DNA of 64,000 nucleotides from Metabacillus sediminilitoris. Its GTDB lineage: Bacteria > Bacillota > Bacilli > Bacillales > Bacillaceae. The DNA is taken from positions 3,915,501 to 3,979,500 of the forward strand of contig NZ_CP046266.1 of assembly GCF_009720625.1 (NCBI RefSeq). The letters run 5' to 3'. The notes under the pieces were generated by a model that was not told the origin of the DNA, made no database searches, and saw only the letters and a list, made by a program, of their open reading frames with translations. Each line of letters opens with the position of its first letter. Position 1 is the stretch's first letter. Both the position numbers and the translations under genes were made by a program. This document shows, one piece after another, positions 25,949 to 35,309 of this stretch.

Positions 25949-26139
25949 TTGAAACTCCTCCTTTGTTAATGATTACGTACCTTCTTATTTTCTTTGTTTT
26001 CTTTAAAAGTATAGATGGTAATAATCATGTTAACTGGAGGAAATAGTCACATTTGGATATTCCTTCATAAAAAAACAAATTGAGCTGCTTCAACAGAACA
26101 AAATGTTTCATTTATTATTTACTTGATGGATGAAAAAAT

Positions 26140-26178
26140 ACAAAAAGAGCGTAAAGGGATCCTTCACACTCTTTTTGT
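26140..26178. terminator. Terminator after yqjE
   Basis: ACAAAAAGAG and CTCTTTTTGT arms enclosing a further AGGGATCCT palindrome. It lies 35 bases after the yqjE stop on the minus strand, with T tracts on both strands. Confidence 0.7.
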
Positions 26179-26212
26179 ATCTCCTGTAAGGAAAAGATTG
26201 ATTCCCTACTAA

Positions 26213-27334
26213 TTATTGTGCCACTTCTTGAATAACTGCAACTACTAATTCAGCTGTCTTTTCAAGCTCTTCAATCGGCATTCTTTCATTTGTTGTATGA
26301 ATTTCTTCGTATCCTACGGCTAAGTTAACAGTCGGAATGCCATTACCAGCAATCACATTAGCATCACTTCCGCCACCACTTGTTTGAAGTTCACTTTCAC
26401 GTCCAATTTTAGCGGCTGCACGTTTTGCTACTTCAACAACATGATCTCCATCAGCAAATTTAAAGCCTGGATACATCACTTCTACTTCAACCTCAGCACG
26501 GCCTCCCATTTCAGTAGCGGCCGCTTCAAATGCATCCTTCATCTTTTTCACTTGCTCTTCCATTTTTTCAGGCACTAGTGAGCGTGCTTCTGCAAGAATA
26601 TGTACTAAGTCACAAACGATATTTGTTTGTGTGCCACCTTCAAAGCGTCCAATATTTGCTGTCGTTTCGTGATCAATTCGTCCTAATGGCATTCTCGATA
26701 TTGCCTTTGAAGCAATTGTTATTGCTGAAATACCTTTTTCTGGTGCAACACCAGCATGTGCTGTTTTTCCATAGATCGTTGCTTTTACTTTCGCTTGTGT
26801 TGGCGCCGCAACGATAATTGTGCCTACTTTTCCGTCACTGTCTAACGCATAGCCGTATTGCGCTGTCATTAACGATGGATCAAGTGCTTTTGCCCCAACT
26901 AAACCTGATTCTTCACCTACAGTAATAACAAATTCAATTTTTCCATGTTGAATATTTTGTTCCTTTACTGTTTTAATTGCTTCTAACATTGCAGCTAATC
27001 CAGCTTTATCATCAGCTCCTAAGATTGTTGTACCATCTGTTACAACATATCCATCTTTAATACTTGGTTTAATGCCATTTCCAGGTACAACCGTATCCAT
27101 ATGAGAGGTAAAATAAATGGTGTCAACATTATCTTTCGTTGCTTCTAACGTACATACTAAATTACCAGCTCCATGGCCAGTTACTGCTGTTGTGTCATCT
27201 TCTACAACTTGTAATCCAAGACTAGAAAATTTCTCTTTTAATACTTTCGCAATTTCAGCTTCATGCTTTGTTTCTGAATCTACCTGTACAAGCTCTAAAA
27301 ATTCATCAAGTAAACGCTGTTTGTTAATCATCAT
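26213..27334 (-). CDS. yqjE: YqjE-like M20 family tripeptidase/deacylase
   Basis: A 373-residue zinc peptidase of the M20 (PepT/CPG2) clan. Metal ligands lie in FTSHMDTVVPG near 74, GADDKAGLAAML near 106 and ITVGEESGLVGA near 140, with the last His in the SGGGSDANV to TTNERM region near 320-350. An inserted lid domain with GKTAHAG near 189 is typical. It is cytosolic. It follows yqjD by 18 bases on the same strand, as in B. subtilis, so it probably belongs to the yqjC-yqjD-yqjE unit. The role in that unit is unclear. ATG follows TTAGGAGG. Confidence 0.85.
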   Translation of the reverse strand: MMINKQRLLDEFLELVQVDSETKHEAEIAKVLKEKFSSLGLQVVEDDTTAVTGHGAGNLVCTLEATKDNVDTIYFTSHMDTVVPGNGIKPSIKDGYVVTDGTTILGADDKAGLAAMLEAIKTVKEQNIQHGKIEFVITVGEESGLVGAKALDPSLMTAQYGYALDSDGKVGTIIVAAPTQAKVKATIYGKTAHAGVAPEKGISAITIASKAISRMPLGRIDHETTANIGRFEGGTQTNIVCDLVHILAEARSLVPEKMEEQVKKMKDAFEAAATEMGGRAEVEVEVMYPGFKFADGDHVVEVAKRAAAKIGRESELQTSGGGSDANVIAGNGIPTVNLAVGYEEIHTTNERMPIEELEKTAELVVAVIQEVAQ

Positions 27335-27352
27335 TTGTTTTACCTCCTAATA

Positions 27353-28906
27353 TTAAAGGGGAATATTCCCATGTTTTTTCATAGGTCTTGTTTCTGTTTT
27401 TGTTCTAAGCATGTCAAGAGCCTGGATAAGTTTTATTCTTGTTTCCCTCGGATCAATCACATCATCCACCATACCCTGACTAGCCGCAACATAAGGATTT
27501 GCAAATTTTTCACGGTATTCTTCTATTTTTTCTAATCTAGTTTGTTCTGAGTTTGTGCTATTTTCGATCTCTTTAGAAAAAATAATATTTGCTGCTCCTT
27601 GTGGTCCCATTACAGCTATTTCTGCATTCGGCCAAGCAAATACAAGATCTGCACCGATAGATTTACTATTTAAGGCTACATATGCTCCACCATATGCTTT
27701 TCGTAATATCACAGTCAATTTAGGTACTGTTGCCTCAGAATATGCATATAAAATCTTTGCTCCGTGCCGAATGATACCACCGTGCTCCTGTTTTACACCA
27801 GGAAAAAATCCAGTAACATCTTCAAGTGTAATAATTGGGATTTGAAACGAATCACAAAAACGGATAAATCTTGCCGCTTTATCAGAAGAATTAATATCTA
27901 ATCCACCAGCCATGTATTTAGGCTGATTACAGACAAGACCAATAACTTCCCCTTTTATTCTTGCCAAACCAATGACAATATTTTTAGCGAAATTCTTTTG
28001 AATCTCCATAAATGAATTTTCATCAACGATTTGTTCAATCACAATCCGAACATCATATGGACGAATAGAATCAAATGGAATTAAATCCGTTAAGCTAGGA
28101 AGATAATCATCCAAGTCTTCATATGAAGTAGTCGGTGGCTTTTCTTGATTGTTTTGCGGCAAATAACTTAACAGCTTACGAACTTGAAGCAAGACCTCCT
28201 CTTCTGAGGAACCGGAGAAGTGTGCATTGCCGCTAATTGTATTATGTACATAAGCCCCACCTAAATCCTCAGAGCTAATTTTTTCTCCAGTTACAGTCTC
28301 GATTACCTTCGGGCCTGTAATAAACATTTGACTTGTCTTTTCAACCATAAACACGAAATCTGTGATTGCTGGGGAGTAGACGGCACCGCCTGCACATGGT
28401 CCAAGGATGACAGACAATTGTGGAATGACTCCTGAATAAATTGTATTACGGTAAAATATTTTTCCGTAACCATCTAATGATACCACACCTTCTTGAATCC
28501 TCGCACCGCCTGAGTCATTCAGCCCAATAAATGGAGTACCATTTTTGGCAGCTAAATCCATGACTGCAGCAATCTTTTTAGCATGCATTTCTCCGAGTGC
28601 ACCGCCAAAAACAGTAAAATCTTGTGAAAATAAATAGATGGGCCTCCCGTTTATTTTCCCAAAACCTGTAACAACACCGTCTCCCGGACCACTTTTATCT
28701 TCTAAACCAAAATCGTTGCATCGATGCTCAATAAAAGGTTGTAACTCTACAAATGTACCTTCATCAAGAAGTAAATTTATCCGTTCTCTAGCTGTAAGCT
28801 TTCCCTTTTCATGCTGTTTAGCTATTTTTTCATCTCCGCCCCCAAGTTCCACTTTTCGTCTTTTATCATATAGTTCATTAATTTTTTGATAAATATCAAT
28901 TGTCAT
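27353..28906 (-). CDS. yqjD: Acyl-CoA carboxylase carboxyltransferase / methylmalonyl-CoA decarboxylase alpha (YqjD)
   Basis: A 517-residue biotin-dependent carboxyltransferase with two crotonase-like halves. Oxyanion-type glycine pairs occur in SGGARIQEGV near 119, GPCAGGAVYSPA near 157 and LRKAYGGAYVALNSK near 415. Family members act as the beta subunit of propionyl-CoA carboxylase or as MmdA of the sodium-pumping decarboxylase. No biotin carrier or sodium-pump beta subunit lies nearby. I chose ATG 28906, seven bases after GGGGTG, overlapping the yqjC end. Confidence 0.88.
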   Translation of the reverse strand: MTIDIYQKINELYDKRRKVELGGGDEKIAKQHEKGKLTARERINLLLDEGTFVELQPFIEHRCNDFGLEDKSGPGDGVVTGFGKINGRPIYLFSQDFTVFGGALGEMHAKKIAAVMDLAAKNGTPFIGLNDSGGARIQEGVVSLDGYGKIFYRNTIYSGVIPQLSVILGPCAGGAVYSPAITDFVFMVEKTSQMFITGPKVIETVTGEKISSEDLGGAYVHNTISGNAHFSGSSEEEVLLQVRKLLSYLPQNNQEKPPTTSYEDLDDYLPSLTDLIPFDSIRPYDVRIVIEQIVDENSFMEIQKNFAKNIVIGLARIKGEVIGLVCNQPKYMAGGLDINSSDKAARFIRFCDSFQIPIITLEDVTGFFPGVKQEHGGIIRHGAKILYAYSEATVPKLTVILRKAYGGAYVALNSKSIGADLVFAWPNAEIAVMGPQGAANIIFSKEIENSTNSEQTRLEKIEEYREKFANPYVAASQGMVDDVIDPRETRIKLIQALDMLRTKTETRPMKKHGNIPL

Positions 28907-29318
28907 TTTCATCACCCCGCTGTTTTTCGCATAACTCAACTAACACTTTATTTGCTGCTTGAGGATGTAAAAAGGCAATGTTTGCCTGTGCAGCACCTTT
29001 TCTTGGTGTTTCATCGATAAGTGGTACCCCTTTTTCCTTCAATTCAGCTAACCTAGATTCTAGATTCTCAACCCCAAATGCGATATGATGAATCCCTTCG
29101 CCTCTTTTTGAGAGAAAGTTGGCAACCGCACTTTGATCAGAGATAGGTTCAAGTAATTCAATCTTTGTTTCGCCAGCGGATAAAAAGGCGACTTTTACTT
29201 GCTGTGAATGCACTTCTTCAAAACCTACTAATTGGAGCTTTAAAATATCTGTATAAAAAGGTAAGACATCTTCAATTGAATGAACTGCAATTCCAATATG
29301 ATCAACCTTTTTAACCAT
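28896..29318 (-). CDS. mce: Methylmalonyl-CoA epimerase (YqjC)
   Basis: A 140-residue VOC-fold epimerase interconverting (2S)- and (2R)-methylmalonyl-CoA. The N-terminal DHIGIAVHSIEDVLPFY (residues 6-22), a metal Glu in KIELLEP near 60, and RGEGIHHIAFGVENL near 80 holding a further His match the family, with the last metal Glu in LVELCEKQ near 131. It supplies the mutase substrate. ATG 29318 follows GAAGGAGAG; the longer frame to 29366 is unlikely because it spans the cre site. Confidence 0.9.
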   Translation of the reverse strand: MVKKVDHIGIAVHSIEDVLPFYTDILKLQLVGFEEVHSQQVKVAFLSAGETKIELLEPISDQSAVANFLSKRGEGIHHIAFGVENLESRLAELKEKGVPLIDETPRKGAAQANIAFLHPQAANKVLVELCEKQRGDENDN

Positions 29319-29340
29319 AGTCATCTCTCCTTCACCAAAA

Positions 29341-29355
29341 ATGAAAACGTTATCA
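29341..29355 (-). promoter_or_regulatory. cre site (CcpA) before yqjC
   Basis: ATGAAAACGTTATCA fits the consensus WTGNAANCGNWNNCW fully. It overlaps the expected transcription start of a candidate promoter TTTACA-N18-TTATAT, so CcpA would block initiation or early elongation of yqjC-yqjD-yqjE when sugar is plentiful. Confidence 0.75.
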
Positions 29356-29490
29356 AGATATAACAAACTTCTCTCCTACTATGTAAAATTCCTGCTATTT
29401 TGACGAAATACTCTTTAATTAAAGGATCTGAATAAGAGTTGTCCTAATAAACGATTCACGTTAAAATAATAAGATAAGGAGTGAAGAAAT

Positions 29491-29583
29491 ATGTCTCGTA
29501 AAACACAAAAAATCGTCGTTTATTTAATGATAGGAGTTATGCTCGTAACTACATTACTTGCAGGCGTATCCATGTGGTTTTAG
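29491..29583 (+). CDS. prli42: Prli42-like stressosome-anchoring miniprotein
   Basis: A 30-residue protein, MSRKTQKIVVYLMIGVMLVT then TLLAGVSMWF: a basic N-terminus and one membrane segment. Listeria Prli42 has the same length and pattern (as I recall it) and anchors the stressosome (RsbR) to the membrane for sigma-B activation; related miniproteins are conserved in Bacillus. ATG 29491 follows AAGGAGTG. TTGTCC-N17-TAAAAT at 29436-29464 is a plausible promoter. It is monocistronic, diverging from yqjC. Confidence 0.8.
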   Translation: MSRKTQKIVVYLMIGVMLVTTLLAGVSMWF

Positions 29584-29620
29584 CACTATTGCTTAAACGG
29601 CTAATATACAACGAAGTAGA

Positions 29621-29676
29621 AAAAATGAGTCTGAAAAACATGGGGTATCCCCTATGCTGATCAGACTCATTTTTTT
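29621..29676. terminator. Terminator between prli42 and yqjB
   Basis: AAAAATGAGTCTGA pairs with TCAGACTCATTTTTTT, enclosing a GGGGTATCCCC inner stem. It serves convergent genes and overlaps the last codons of yqjB. Confidence 0.8.
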
Positions 29677-30176
29677 ATTGCTCCATATTCAATGGCAAGC
29701 TCTTCAAATGTTTGTTGGCTATTTATAATTAACACCTTAGTTCCAAGCGGGATCTCTTCAAATAGTTGTTCTACATCTTTGTTTTGCATTCTCACACAGC
29801 CTTGTGTCACAAACTGTCCAATTGATAACTCATTGTTTGTGCCATGTATTCCATAAATTCTACCATCTGTTCCGTTTGCATCGATTCCTATCCACCTTGA
29901 ACCAAGTGGATTATTCGGATCTCCACCGGAAATATTCTTTTTTCGATAATAAGGGTCTACAGCTTTCACAGTAATTGTAAATTCCCCCTCTGGTGTCAAT
30001 TCCTCTGTTTTACCAGTTGCTACTTGGTAGATATTTTTAATTTCATTTTGATTAACAAATGCCAGCTCGTTCGTAAGCTTGTTGATAATAATAAAAGGAT
30101 CACCAATTATAGGATTTTGGCCAATCGGCCATATAGGTGATGCAATAAGAAAGAGAAAAAGAAACATTACCTTCAT
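29667..30176 (-). CDS. yqjB: Secreted L,D-transpeptidase (YkuD domain, YqjB-like)
   Basis: A 169-residue exported protein with a short signal segment (MKVMFLFLFLIASPIWPIG) and one YkuD domain. The active-site set is IHGTNNELSIGQFVTQGCVR near 111-130: His, Ser/Gly spacing and the catalytic Cys of the family pattern HGT...(S/T)xGC(I/V)R. The usual SHGC is here TQGC, an allowed variant in some members. It would form 3-3 peptide cross-links or attach proteins in the cell wall. No LysM domain is present, unlike YkuD. Confidence 0.85.
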   Translation of the reverse strand: MKVMFLFLFLIASPIWPIGQNPIIGDPFIIINKLTNELAFVNQNEIKNIYQVATGKTEELTPEGEFTITVKAVDPYYRKKNISGGDPNNPLGSRWIGIDANGTDGRIYGIHGTNNELSIGQFVTQGCVRMQNKDVEQLFEEIPLGTKVLIINSQQTFEELAIEYGAIKK

Positions 30177-30227
30177 GGAATCTACGTCCTTTTACTATTA
30201 ATATGTTCAAGCATCGTATGAACGATA

Positions 30228-31181
30228 CTACCTTTCCATCCCTTTAAATTGACTTTTTATGATTAAATAAGATTCCATTTCTTTGATAAAATGTAAAAGC
30301 GCTGCTCTCACTTCAAACTCTTCTCTAGATTTAGGTAATTCCATGTTTTCAAATAACCCTCTCATCTTCAGTAATTGCACAAGGAATTTATGTGCTGTAT
30401 TTCCAGGGTGAATATGTAAACGAAGATCTTTAATAAATTCAGCTATTATTTGGCTTTGTTCAACAGATGTATGAATGGAAGTGATCAATGGTATGACACG
30501 TTCAATTATTTCAAATTGTTTTTCTCTCATTTTAAAATAATGATAATATGTATTTTCATTACGTAAAAAATGATTTTCTACATCACGGAAAGCCATTGTT
30601 TTAGCATCGCTAATTAATTCTGCTGTCTTGATAATTTCTCGTCCATCCCAGACGCGATCTTTATCTATAAGATAATGTTCAATTTCCAAAAAAATAGCTC
30701 CAAAATTCTCTTCAATTTGTTGTTGATAATTTTTAAGCTTTCGATCTAAACTTGGCATATAAAGATTCATGATAAGTGCAACACCAATTCCAATTATGAT
30801 TAGCATCAGTTCGTTTCCAATCAATTGCAGGGTAATCTTTTCAGAATTATATAAATGAAAGATAATGACAACACTTGTAACAATACCTTCAGTTGCTTTC
30901 AAAATAACAGTTGTAGGGATAAATACTAGTAATAATAGACCAATTATAAATGGATGGTACATAAGACCTTCGAAAAATATAAATGAAAAAATAATTGCAA
31001 TTGTACAAGCAAGCAATCGGGCCCAGGAGCTTTGTAGTGACTTTTTCTTAGTCACTTTGATACAAAGTACGGTAATAATCCCCGCAGATACATAATTGTC
31101 CAACTGAAGAAATTCTGCAAGCATAACTGCAATGGTCGTGCCAAGTGCTGTTTTTATTGTTCGATAACCGATTTTAAACAT
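30228..31181 (-). CDS. yqjA: YqjA-like membrane protein (aromatic acid exporter family, DUF939)
   Basis: A 317-residue protein with an N-terminal part of about four to five membrane segments (10-150), including ALGTTIAVMLAEFLQLDNYVS near 12 and FFEGLMYHPFIIGLLLL near 69. A cytosolic helical C-terminal domain follows (about 160-317). This is the layout of the aromatic acid exporter/YqjA family, related to the FUSC-type proteins. Substrate unknown. It stands alone next to yqjB, as in B. subtilis. Confidence 0.8.
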   Translation of the reverse strand: MFKIGYRTIKTALGTTIAVMLAEFLQLDNYVSAGIITVLCIKVTKKKSLQSSWARLLACTIAIIFSFIFFEGLMYHPFIIGLLLLVFIPTTVILKATEGIVTSVVIIFHLYNSEKITLQLIGNELMLIIIGIGVALIMNLYMPSLDRKLKNYQQQIEENFGAIFLEIEHYLIDKDRVWDGREIIKTAELISDAKTMAFRDVENHFLRNENTYYHYFKMREKQFEIIERVIPLITSIHTSVEQSQIIAEFIKDLRLHIHPGNTAHKFLVQLLKMRGLFENMELPKSREEFEVRAALLHFIKEMESYLIIKSQFKGMER

Positions 31182-31238
31182 AGTGTAACTCCTTAATTAA
31201 TAATTCTTGCTATTAGTTTACACAAATAGGATGAAAAA

Positions 31239-31268
31239 AGATGGTCATCTAGATGACCATCTTTTTTC
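31239..31268. terminator. Terminator of the art operon
   Basis: AAGATGGTCATC and GATGACCATCTTTTTT make a near-perfect palindrome, 8 bases past the artM stop, with T tracts on both strands. Confidence 0.85.
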
Positions 31269-31275
31269 ATGTATA

Positions 31276-31998
31276 TTATAACATCTTTTCAAGAAATTCT
31301 TGTGCTCTTTTCGTTTTAGGTGCTGTAAAAAACTCGCTAGGCGGTGCATCTTCAACAAGATTACCTTCATCAAGGAATAGAACACGATCTGCAACTTCCT
31401 TAGCAAAGCCCATTTCATGTGTAACAATCGCCATTGTCATACCCGTTTGAGCTAAATCCTTCATTACTTCTAATACTTCCTTTACCATTTCAGGATCTAA
31501 TGCAGATGTTGGCTCATCAAATAGGATAACATCTGGGTTCATCGCAAGTGCTCTAGCGATTGCAACCCTTTGTTTCTGTCCTCCCGATAAGCGATTTGGA
31601 TATTCTGCTGCCTTTTCTAGAAGGCCGACTTTTTTTAATAATGATTTCGCTTGTTCAGCCGCTTCATGTTTAGAAAGCCCTTTTACTGTCATCGGTGCAT
31701 ATGTCAGATTATCCAGAACCGTTTTGTGTGGGAACAAATGAAAATGTTGAAATACCATACCAACATTTTGACGAACTTTTCCAATGTCTGTTTTCGAGTT
31801 TGTAATTTCTTGGTCATTAATCCACACAGTACCCATTGTTGGCGTCTCAAGTAAATTTAAGCAACGTAAGAACGTTGATTTACCTGAACCTGAGGGCCCA
31901 ATTATTGCAATAACCTCACCAGCGGCAATCGTTGTCGATATTCCTTTTAATACGTCTAGCTTTCCATATGACTTATGCAAATTCTCAATTTTAATCAC
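31276..31998 (-). CDS. artM: Arginine ABC transporter ATP-binding protein
   Basis: A 240-residue ABC ATPase: Walker [10 protein letters not shown] near 34, Q-loop [11 protein letters not shown] near 81, signature [15 protein letters not shown] near 135, Walker [16 protein letters not shown] near 155 and switch His in IVTHEMGFA near 190. It powers polar amino acid import with ArtQ and ArtP. It overlaps artQ by eight bases. The specificity (arginine) is inferred from homology to the B. subtilis yqiXYZ (artPQM) set. Confidence 0.9.
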   Translation of the reverse strand: MIKIENLHKSYGKLDVLKGISTTIAAGEVIAIIGPSGSGKSTFLRCLNLLETPTMGTVWINDQEITNSKTDIGKVRQNVGMVFQHFHLFPHKTVLDNLTYAPMTVKGLSKHEAAEQAKSLLKKVGLLEKAAEYPNRLSGGQKQRVAIARALAMNPDVILFDEPTSALDPEMVKEVLEVMKDLAQTGMTMAIVTHEMGFAKEVADRVLFLDEGNLVEDAPPSEFFTAPKTKRAQEFLEKML

Positions 31999-32650
31999 TG
32001 CGTTTCATTCTCCTTTCTACACCTTTACCAAGAAGTGTTAATAGCATAACGAGAATATAGTATATAATTCCAGCAAAAATTAACGGGGCAAAATAATTGT
32101 AAGTATCCGCGCCTACTTGATAAGCTCGCCTCATAATATCCTGAACGCCAATTACGGTTACAATGGCAGATTCTTTTGTTAACGTAATAAATTCATTCAT
32201 TAAGGCAGGCAAAATATTTTTAAAAGCTTGCGGTAAAATGATATCCTTCATCATTTTTGTATAAGGAACACCTAAAGCCATTGCAGCCTCTGTTTGACCT
32301 TTATCAATCGCATTAATACCTGCACGAATAATTTCTGATATATAGGCAGCTGAGTTTAACGAAAAAGCTGCTACTGCTGCTGGGTATGGTTCAATAGGAA
32401 ATCCTAATAGTTGTGGTAGACCAAAATAGATGATAAGTAATTGTAAAACTAACGGTGTACCTCTAAAAATAGATGTATACGCATCAGCTAGAAACATCAA
32501 AGGTTTTATGCGGCTAATCTTAAGTAAAGCTAATACAATTCCCCAAGCAAAACCAATTAACAATGAGATAGCAACAATTTGTAACGTGACCCATATTCCT
32601 TGCAAAATAAAAGGCAAGGATGGAACAATTGAAGAAAAGTTAATATCCAT
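31991..32650 (-). CDS. artQ: Arginine ABC transporter permease
   Basis: A 219-residue integral membrane protein of the His/Glu/Gln/Arg/opine family with about five helices: [20 protein letters not shown] near 21, [19 protein letters not shown] near 62 and the cytoplasmic EAA-type loop [20 protein letters not shown] near 127, which contacts the ATPase. I chose ATG 32650; the longer form starts with TTG inside the ribosome site. A terminator-like hairpin lies between artP and artQ. Confidence 0.9.
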   Translation of the reverse strand: MDINFSSIVPSLPFILQGIWVTLQIVAISLLIGFAWGIVLALLKISRIKPLMFLADAYTSIFRGTPLVLQLLIIYFGLPQLLGFPIEPYPAAVAAFSLNSAAYISEIIRAGINAIDKGQTEAAMALGVPYTKMMKDIILPQAFKNILPALMNEFITLTKESAIVTVIGVQDIMRRAYQVGADTYNYFAPLIFAGIIYYILVMLLTLLGKGVERRMKRSD

Positions 32651-32694
32651 TCTATCTTCAAATCCTTTCAATCTTTTTTAAGCTTTTTTTTCAT

Positions 32695-32731
32695 AAAAAA
32701 GGGCTGACACTAAAAAGTAGTTGTCAGTCCC
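32695..32731 (-). terminator. Partial terminator between artP and artQ
   Basis: On the minus strand, GGGACTGACA and TGTCAGCCC arms are followed by TTTTTT. Between genes of one operon this would let only part of the transcripts continue, giving more binding protein (ArtP) than membrane parts. Confidence 0.7.
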
Positions 32732-32753
32732 TTGATGCTAATGAGGGATAAAA

Positions 32754-33548
32754 TTATTCTTCGCCACCAAACCATTTTACTACTAGTTTATCAAGCTCAC
32801 CGTTTTCTTTCATTTCATTTAACGCATCGTTGAATTCTTGCGTAATTGGACTATCCTTCTGGAATGCAACTGCAGAACCAGCTTCCTCTGAATCCGGAAG
32901 TTTGAAGCCTGTTAAATCAGCATCTTTTTCAAAATAGCCATTAGCTACAGTATCTTCAATAATTGCTGCGTCAAGTCGACCCGATTTCATTTCTTGAATC
33001 AATTCCGAAATTTTGTTGCGATTTTCGATTTTTACATTAACTTTTTCTGCAATTTCTTTTGCTTTCTCTTCTTGAATCGAGCCTAATTGAACACCAATTG
33101 TTTTACCATCAAGCTCTTCAACGCTTTTAATTTCTTTATCCTTTAAAGATAGGATCATATGATTTGCCGCGTAATAAATATCTGAAAAATCAACATTCTC
33201 TTTACGTTCAGGTGTAGGAGTCATCCCAGACAAAACTAAATCAATCTGTTTTGCTTGAAGTGCAGGAATTAAACTATTAAAGTCCATATCTTGAACTTCC
33301 AACTCATACCCTGTTTTTTCTGCTAACGCATTTGCAAGATCAATATCAAACCCAATAATTTCACTGCCTTTTGTCGTATCAATATACTCAAATGGAGGGT
33401 AGTCAGCTGAAGTAGCCATTTTTAAGACTTTCTTATCTTCAGCATCTGATCCTGATGAAGTTTCATTTCCTTCTTCAGTATTCGTTCCACATGCTGCCAA
33501 CATACTTATGACAAGTATACTTATTAAAAATAATGATATTTTTTTCAT
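32754..33548 (-). CDS. artP: Arginine ABC transporter binding lipoprotein
   Basis: A 264-residue solute-binding protein of family 3. The signal has the lipobox MLAAC (Cys about 20). The domain has TSADYPPFEYIDT near 51, GFDIDLANALAEKTG near 68, VLSGMTPTPERKENVDFSD near 110-128 and GKTIGVQLGSIQEE near 147, the usual signature of amino acid binders. First gene of artPQM. No T-box or riboswitch is evident in its 5' region; I did not find a convincing ARG box. Confidence 0.9.
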   Translation of the reverse strand: MKKISLFLISILVISMLAACGTNTEEGNETSSGSDAEDKKVLKMATSADYPPFEYIDTTKGSEIIGFDIDLANALAEKTGYELEVQDMDFNSLIPALQAKQIDLVLSGMTPTPERKENVDFSDIYYAANHMILSLKDKEIKSVEELDGKTIGVQLGSIQEEKAKEIAEKVNVKIENRNKISELIQEMKSGRLDAAIIEDTVANGYFEKDADLTGFKLPDSEEAGSAVAFQKDSPITQEFNDALNEMKENGELDKLVVKWFGGEE

Positions 33549-33738
33549 ATATAGTTTCCTCCTATAATTAATTAATTATTTTTTCATAATGAATATAGAT
33601 AATTTTACTAATAATTATTCGATATTCTGTATTTTAACACAGGTTAATAATTATGCAATAATAATTTATAAAAATGTATTTGTGAAAATATTATGTTAAT
33701 TTAGTTTGCAAATAAATAGTATGTATCTAGCTTTTAGA

Positions 33739-33781
33739 AAAAGAGGCAGACACATTTGCGCCCACCTCTTTATACCTTTTT
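33739..33781 (-). terminator. Terminator of brxB
   Basis: AAAGAGG and CCTCTTT arms with inner pairing, followed on the minus strand by TTCT, 11 bases after the brxB stop. Confidence 0.6.
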
Positions 33782-33791
33782 CAAGCTTCAT

Positions 33792-34229
33792 TTAAACCTC
33801 TTCACAATATTCATCAAACGCAGCTTGAAGCTTTGAAACCACTGACATTGGATCATGACCTTCGATTTCATGTCGTTCAATCATTGTCATGATCTTCCCA
33901 TCTTTTAATAATGCAAAGGATGGTGATGAAGGTGGGTAGCCAGTAAACATTTCACGCGCTCGTGCTGTTGCTTCTTTATCTTGTCCTGCAAAAACAGTAA
34001 CAAGCTGATCAGGACGCTTGTCATAATGAACTGCATGTGCTGCAGCTGGTCTTGCGATTCCGCCTGCACAACCACATACACTGTTAATCATCACTAAAGT
34101 CGTGCCGTTTTTATTAAGTGTTTCATCTACTTCTTCAGATGTAGTTAGCTCTTTATATCCTGCTGCACTAATCTCTTTACGTGCCTGTTTTACAATATCA
34201 TTCATAAATAAATTAAAGTCCATACTCAT
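33792..34229 (-). CDS. brxB: Bacilliredoxin BrxB (YqiW)
   Basis: A 145-residue thioredoxin-like protein of the DUF1094/BrxA-BrxB family. The active-site CGC is in [17 protein letters not shown] near residues 50-66. It removes bacillithiol from mixed disulfides after oxidative stress. The start is ATG 34229, four bases after AAAGGAGAGGT; the frame extends upstream to 34262 but without support. In B. subtilis yqiW also lies near the art and bkd genes. Confidence 0.92.
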   Translation of the reverse strand: MSMDFNLFMNDIVKQARKEISAAGYKELTTSEEVDETLNKNGTTLVMINSVCGCAGGIARPAAAHAVHYDKRPDQLVTVFAGQDKEATARAREMFTGYPPSSPSFALLKDGKIMTMIERHEIEGHDPMSVVSKLQAAFDEYCEEV

Positions 34230-34298
34230 TATAACCTCTCCTTTTATAAACATTACATTCATTTTACCAATCTTTCTATTAATAGGGCAAATAGTTCG

Positions 34299-35309
34299 CT
34301 AGTATTTATCATTCCTAAATAGATCTAATAATTCTAATGCACTTGCTGCAACACTTTTATTCCCATTTATTATTGCATTTTCGTAATGTGAAAGTTTTTC
34401 TCGCACGATTGGATGATGATAAAAAGACTGATATAGTTCTTGCTTAAGAAACTGATGAAGCCAATCACGTTGTTGATCTTTTCTTCGCTTTTCAAAAACT
34501 TGACTTAGTTTCGTTTGCTCAACAAACTGATAAACCAACTTCCAAATATTCTCTATTCCACTATCTTTTATGGCAGATGCCGTAACAGCTTTTGTTGTCC
34601 ACCCGTCTGTATATGGCTTTAAAAAATGAAGAAGGGTATTATATTCGTGCATTGCTTTTTTTGCTTTTGATAGATTATCGCCATCTGCTTTATTAACAAC
34701 GACTAAATCAGGTAATTCCATTATTCCTTTCTTCATTGTTTGTAATTCATCACCAGCACCTGTTAAAACAAGAAGGATGAAAAAATCCACCATATTCCTG
34801 ACAACAAATTCTCCTTGTCCTACTCCCATTGTTTCAACTAAGATGACATCAAATCCTGCAGCCTCACATAAAATGATCGTTTCTCTCGTTTTTCGATTAA
34901 CACCGCCAAGGTTCCCCCCTGAAGGCGAAGGTCTAATAAATGCACGGGGGTTTTTAGCTAATCGTTCCATTCTCGTTTTATCCCCCATAATGCTCCCTTT
35001 TGAAACTTCACTGCTAGGATCGACAGCTAGTACAGCAATGCGATAGCCATTGTCACATAAATAGGTACCAAATGCATCAATGAATGTACTTTTGCCGGCA
35101 CCTGGCACTCCTGTAATCCCGATTCTTATCGAGGAGTTTTCTCGCTGTAAAAGTGCTTCAATGATTTGTTGACCTTTTTCAAAATGCCTTTTTGCATTAC
35201 TTTCAACTAATGTAATAGCCTGTGCTAAGATGACACGATCACCTTTCACAATTCCCTCTATATAATCATTAACAGCGATTTCGTTCTTTTTACGAAAATA
35301 TTTTGTCAT
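34299..35309 (-). CDS. meaB: Methylmalonyl-CoA mutase GTPase chaperone MeaB
   Basis: A 336-residue G3E-family GTPase that loads and protects the B12 cofactor of methylmalonyl-CoA mutase. The P-loop [12 protein letters not shown] is near 59, [19 protein letters not shown] near 124-142, [10 protein letters not shown] near 158 and the base-specificity motif VVNKADGDN near 205. The start overlaps the mutB stop (ATGA), showing translational coupling in mutA-mutB-meaB. Confidence 0.93.
   Translation of the reverse strand: MTKYFRKKNEIAVNDYIEGIVKGDRVILAQAITLVESNAKRHFEKGQQIIEALLQRENSSIRIGITGVPGAGKSTFIDAFGTYLCDNGYRIAVLAVDPSSEVSKGSIMGDKTRMERLAKNPRAFIRPSPSGGNLGGVNRKTRETIILCEAAGFDVILVETMGVGQGEFVVRNMVDFFILLVLTGAGDELQTMKKGIMELPDLVVVNKADGDNLSKAKKAMHEYNTLLHFLKPYTDGWTTKAVTASAIKDSGIENIWKLVYQFVEQTKLSQVFEKRRKDQQRDWLHQFLKQELYQSFYHHPIVREKLSHYENAIINGNKSVAASALELLDLFRNDKY

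Noticed and set aside
33549..33738. ARG box before artP
   Set aside because: AT-rich near-matches only; nothing meets the consensus well enough to report.
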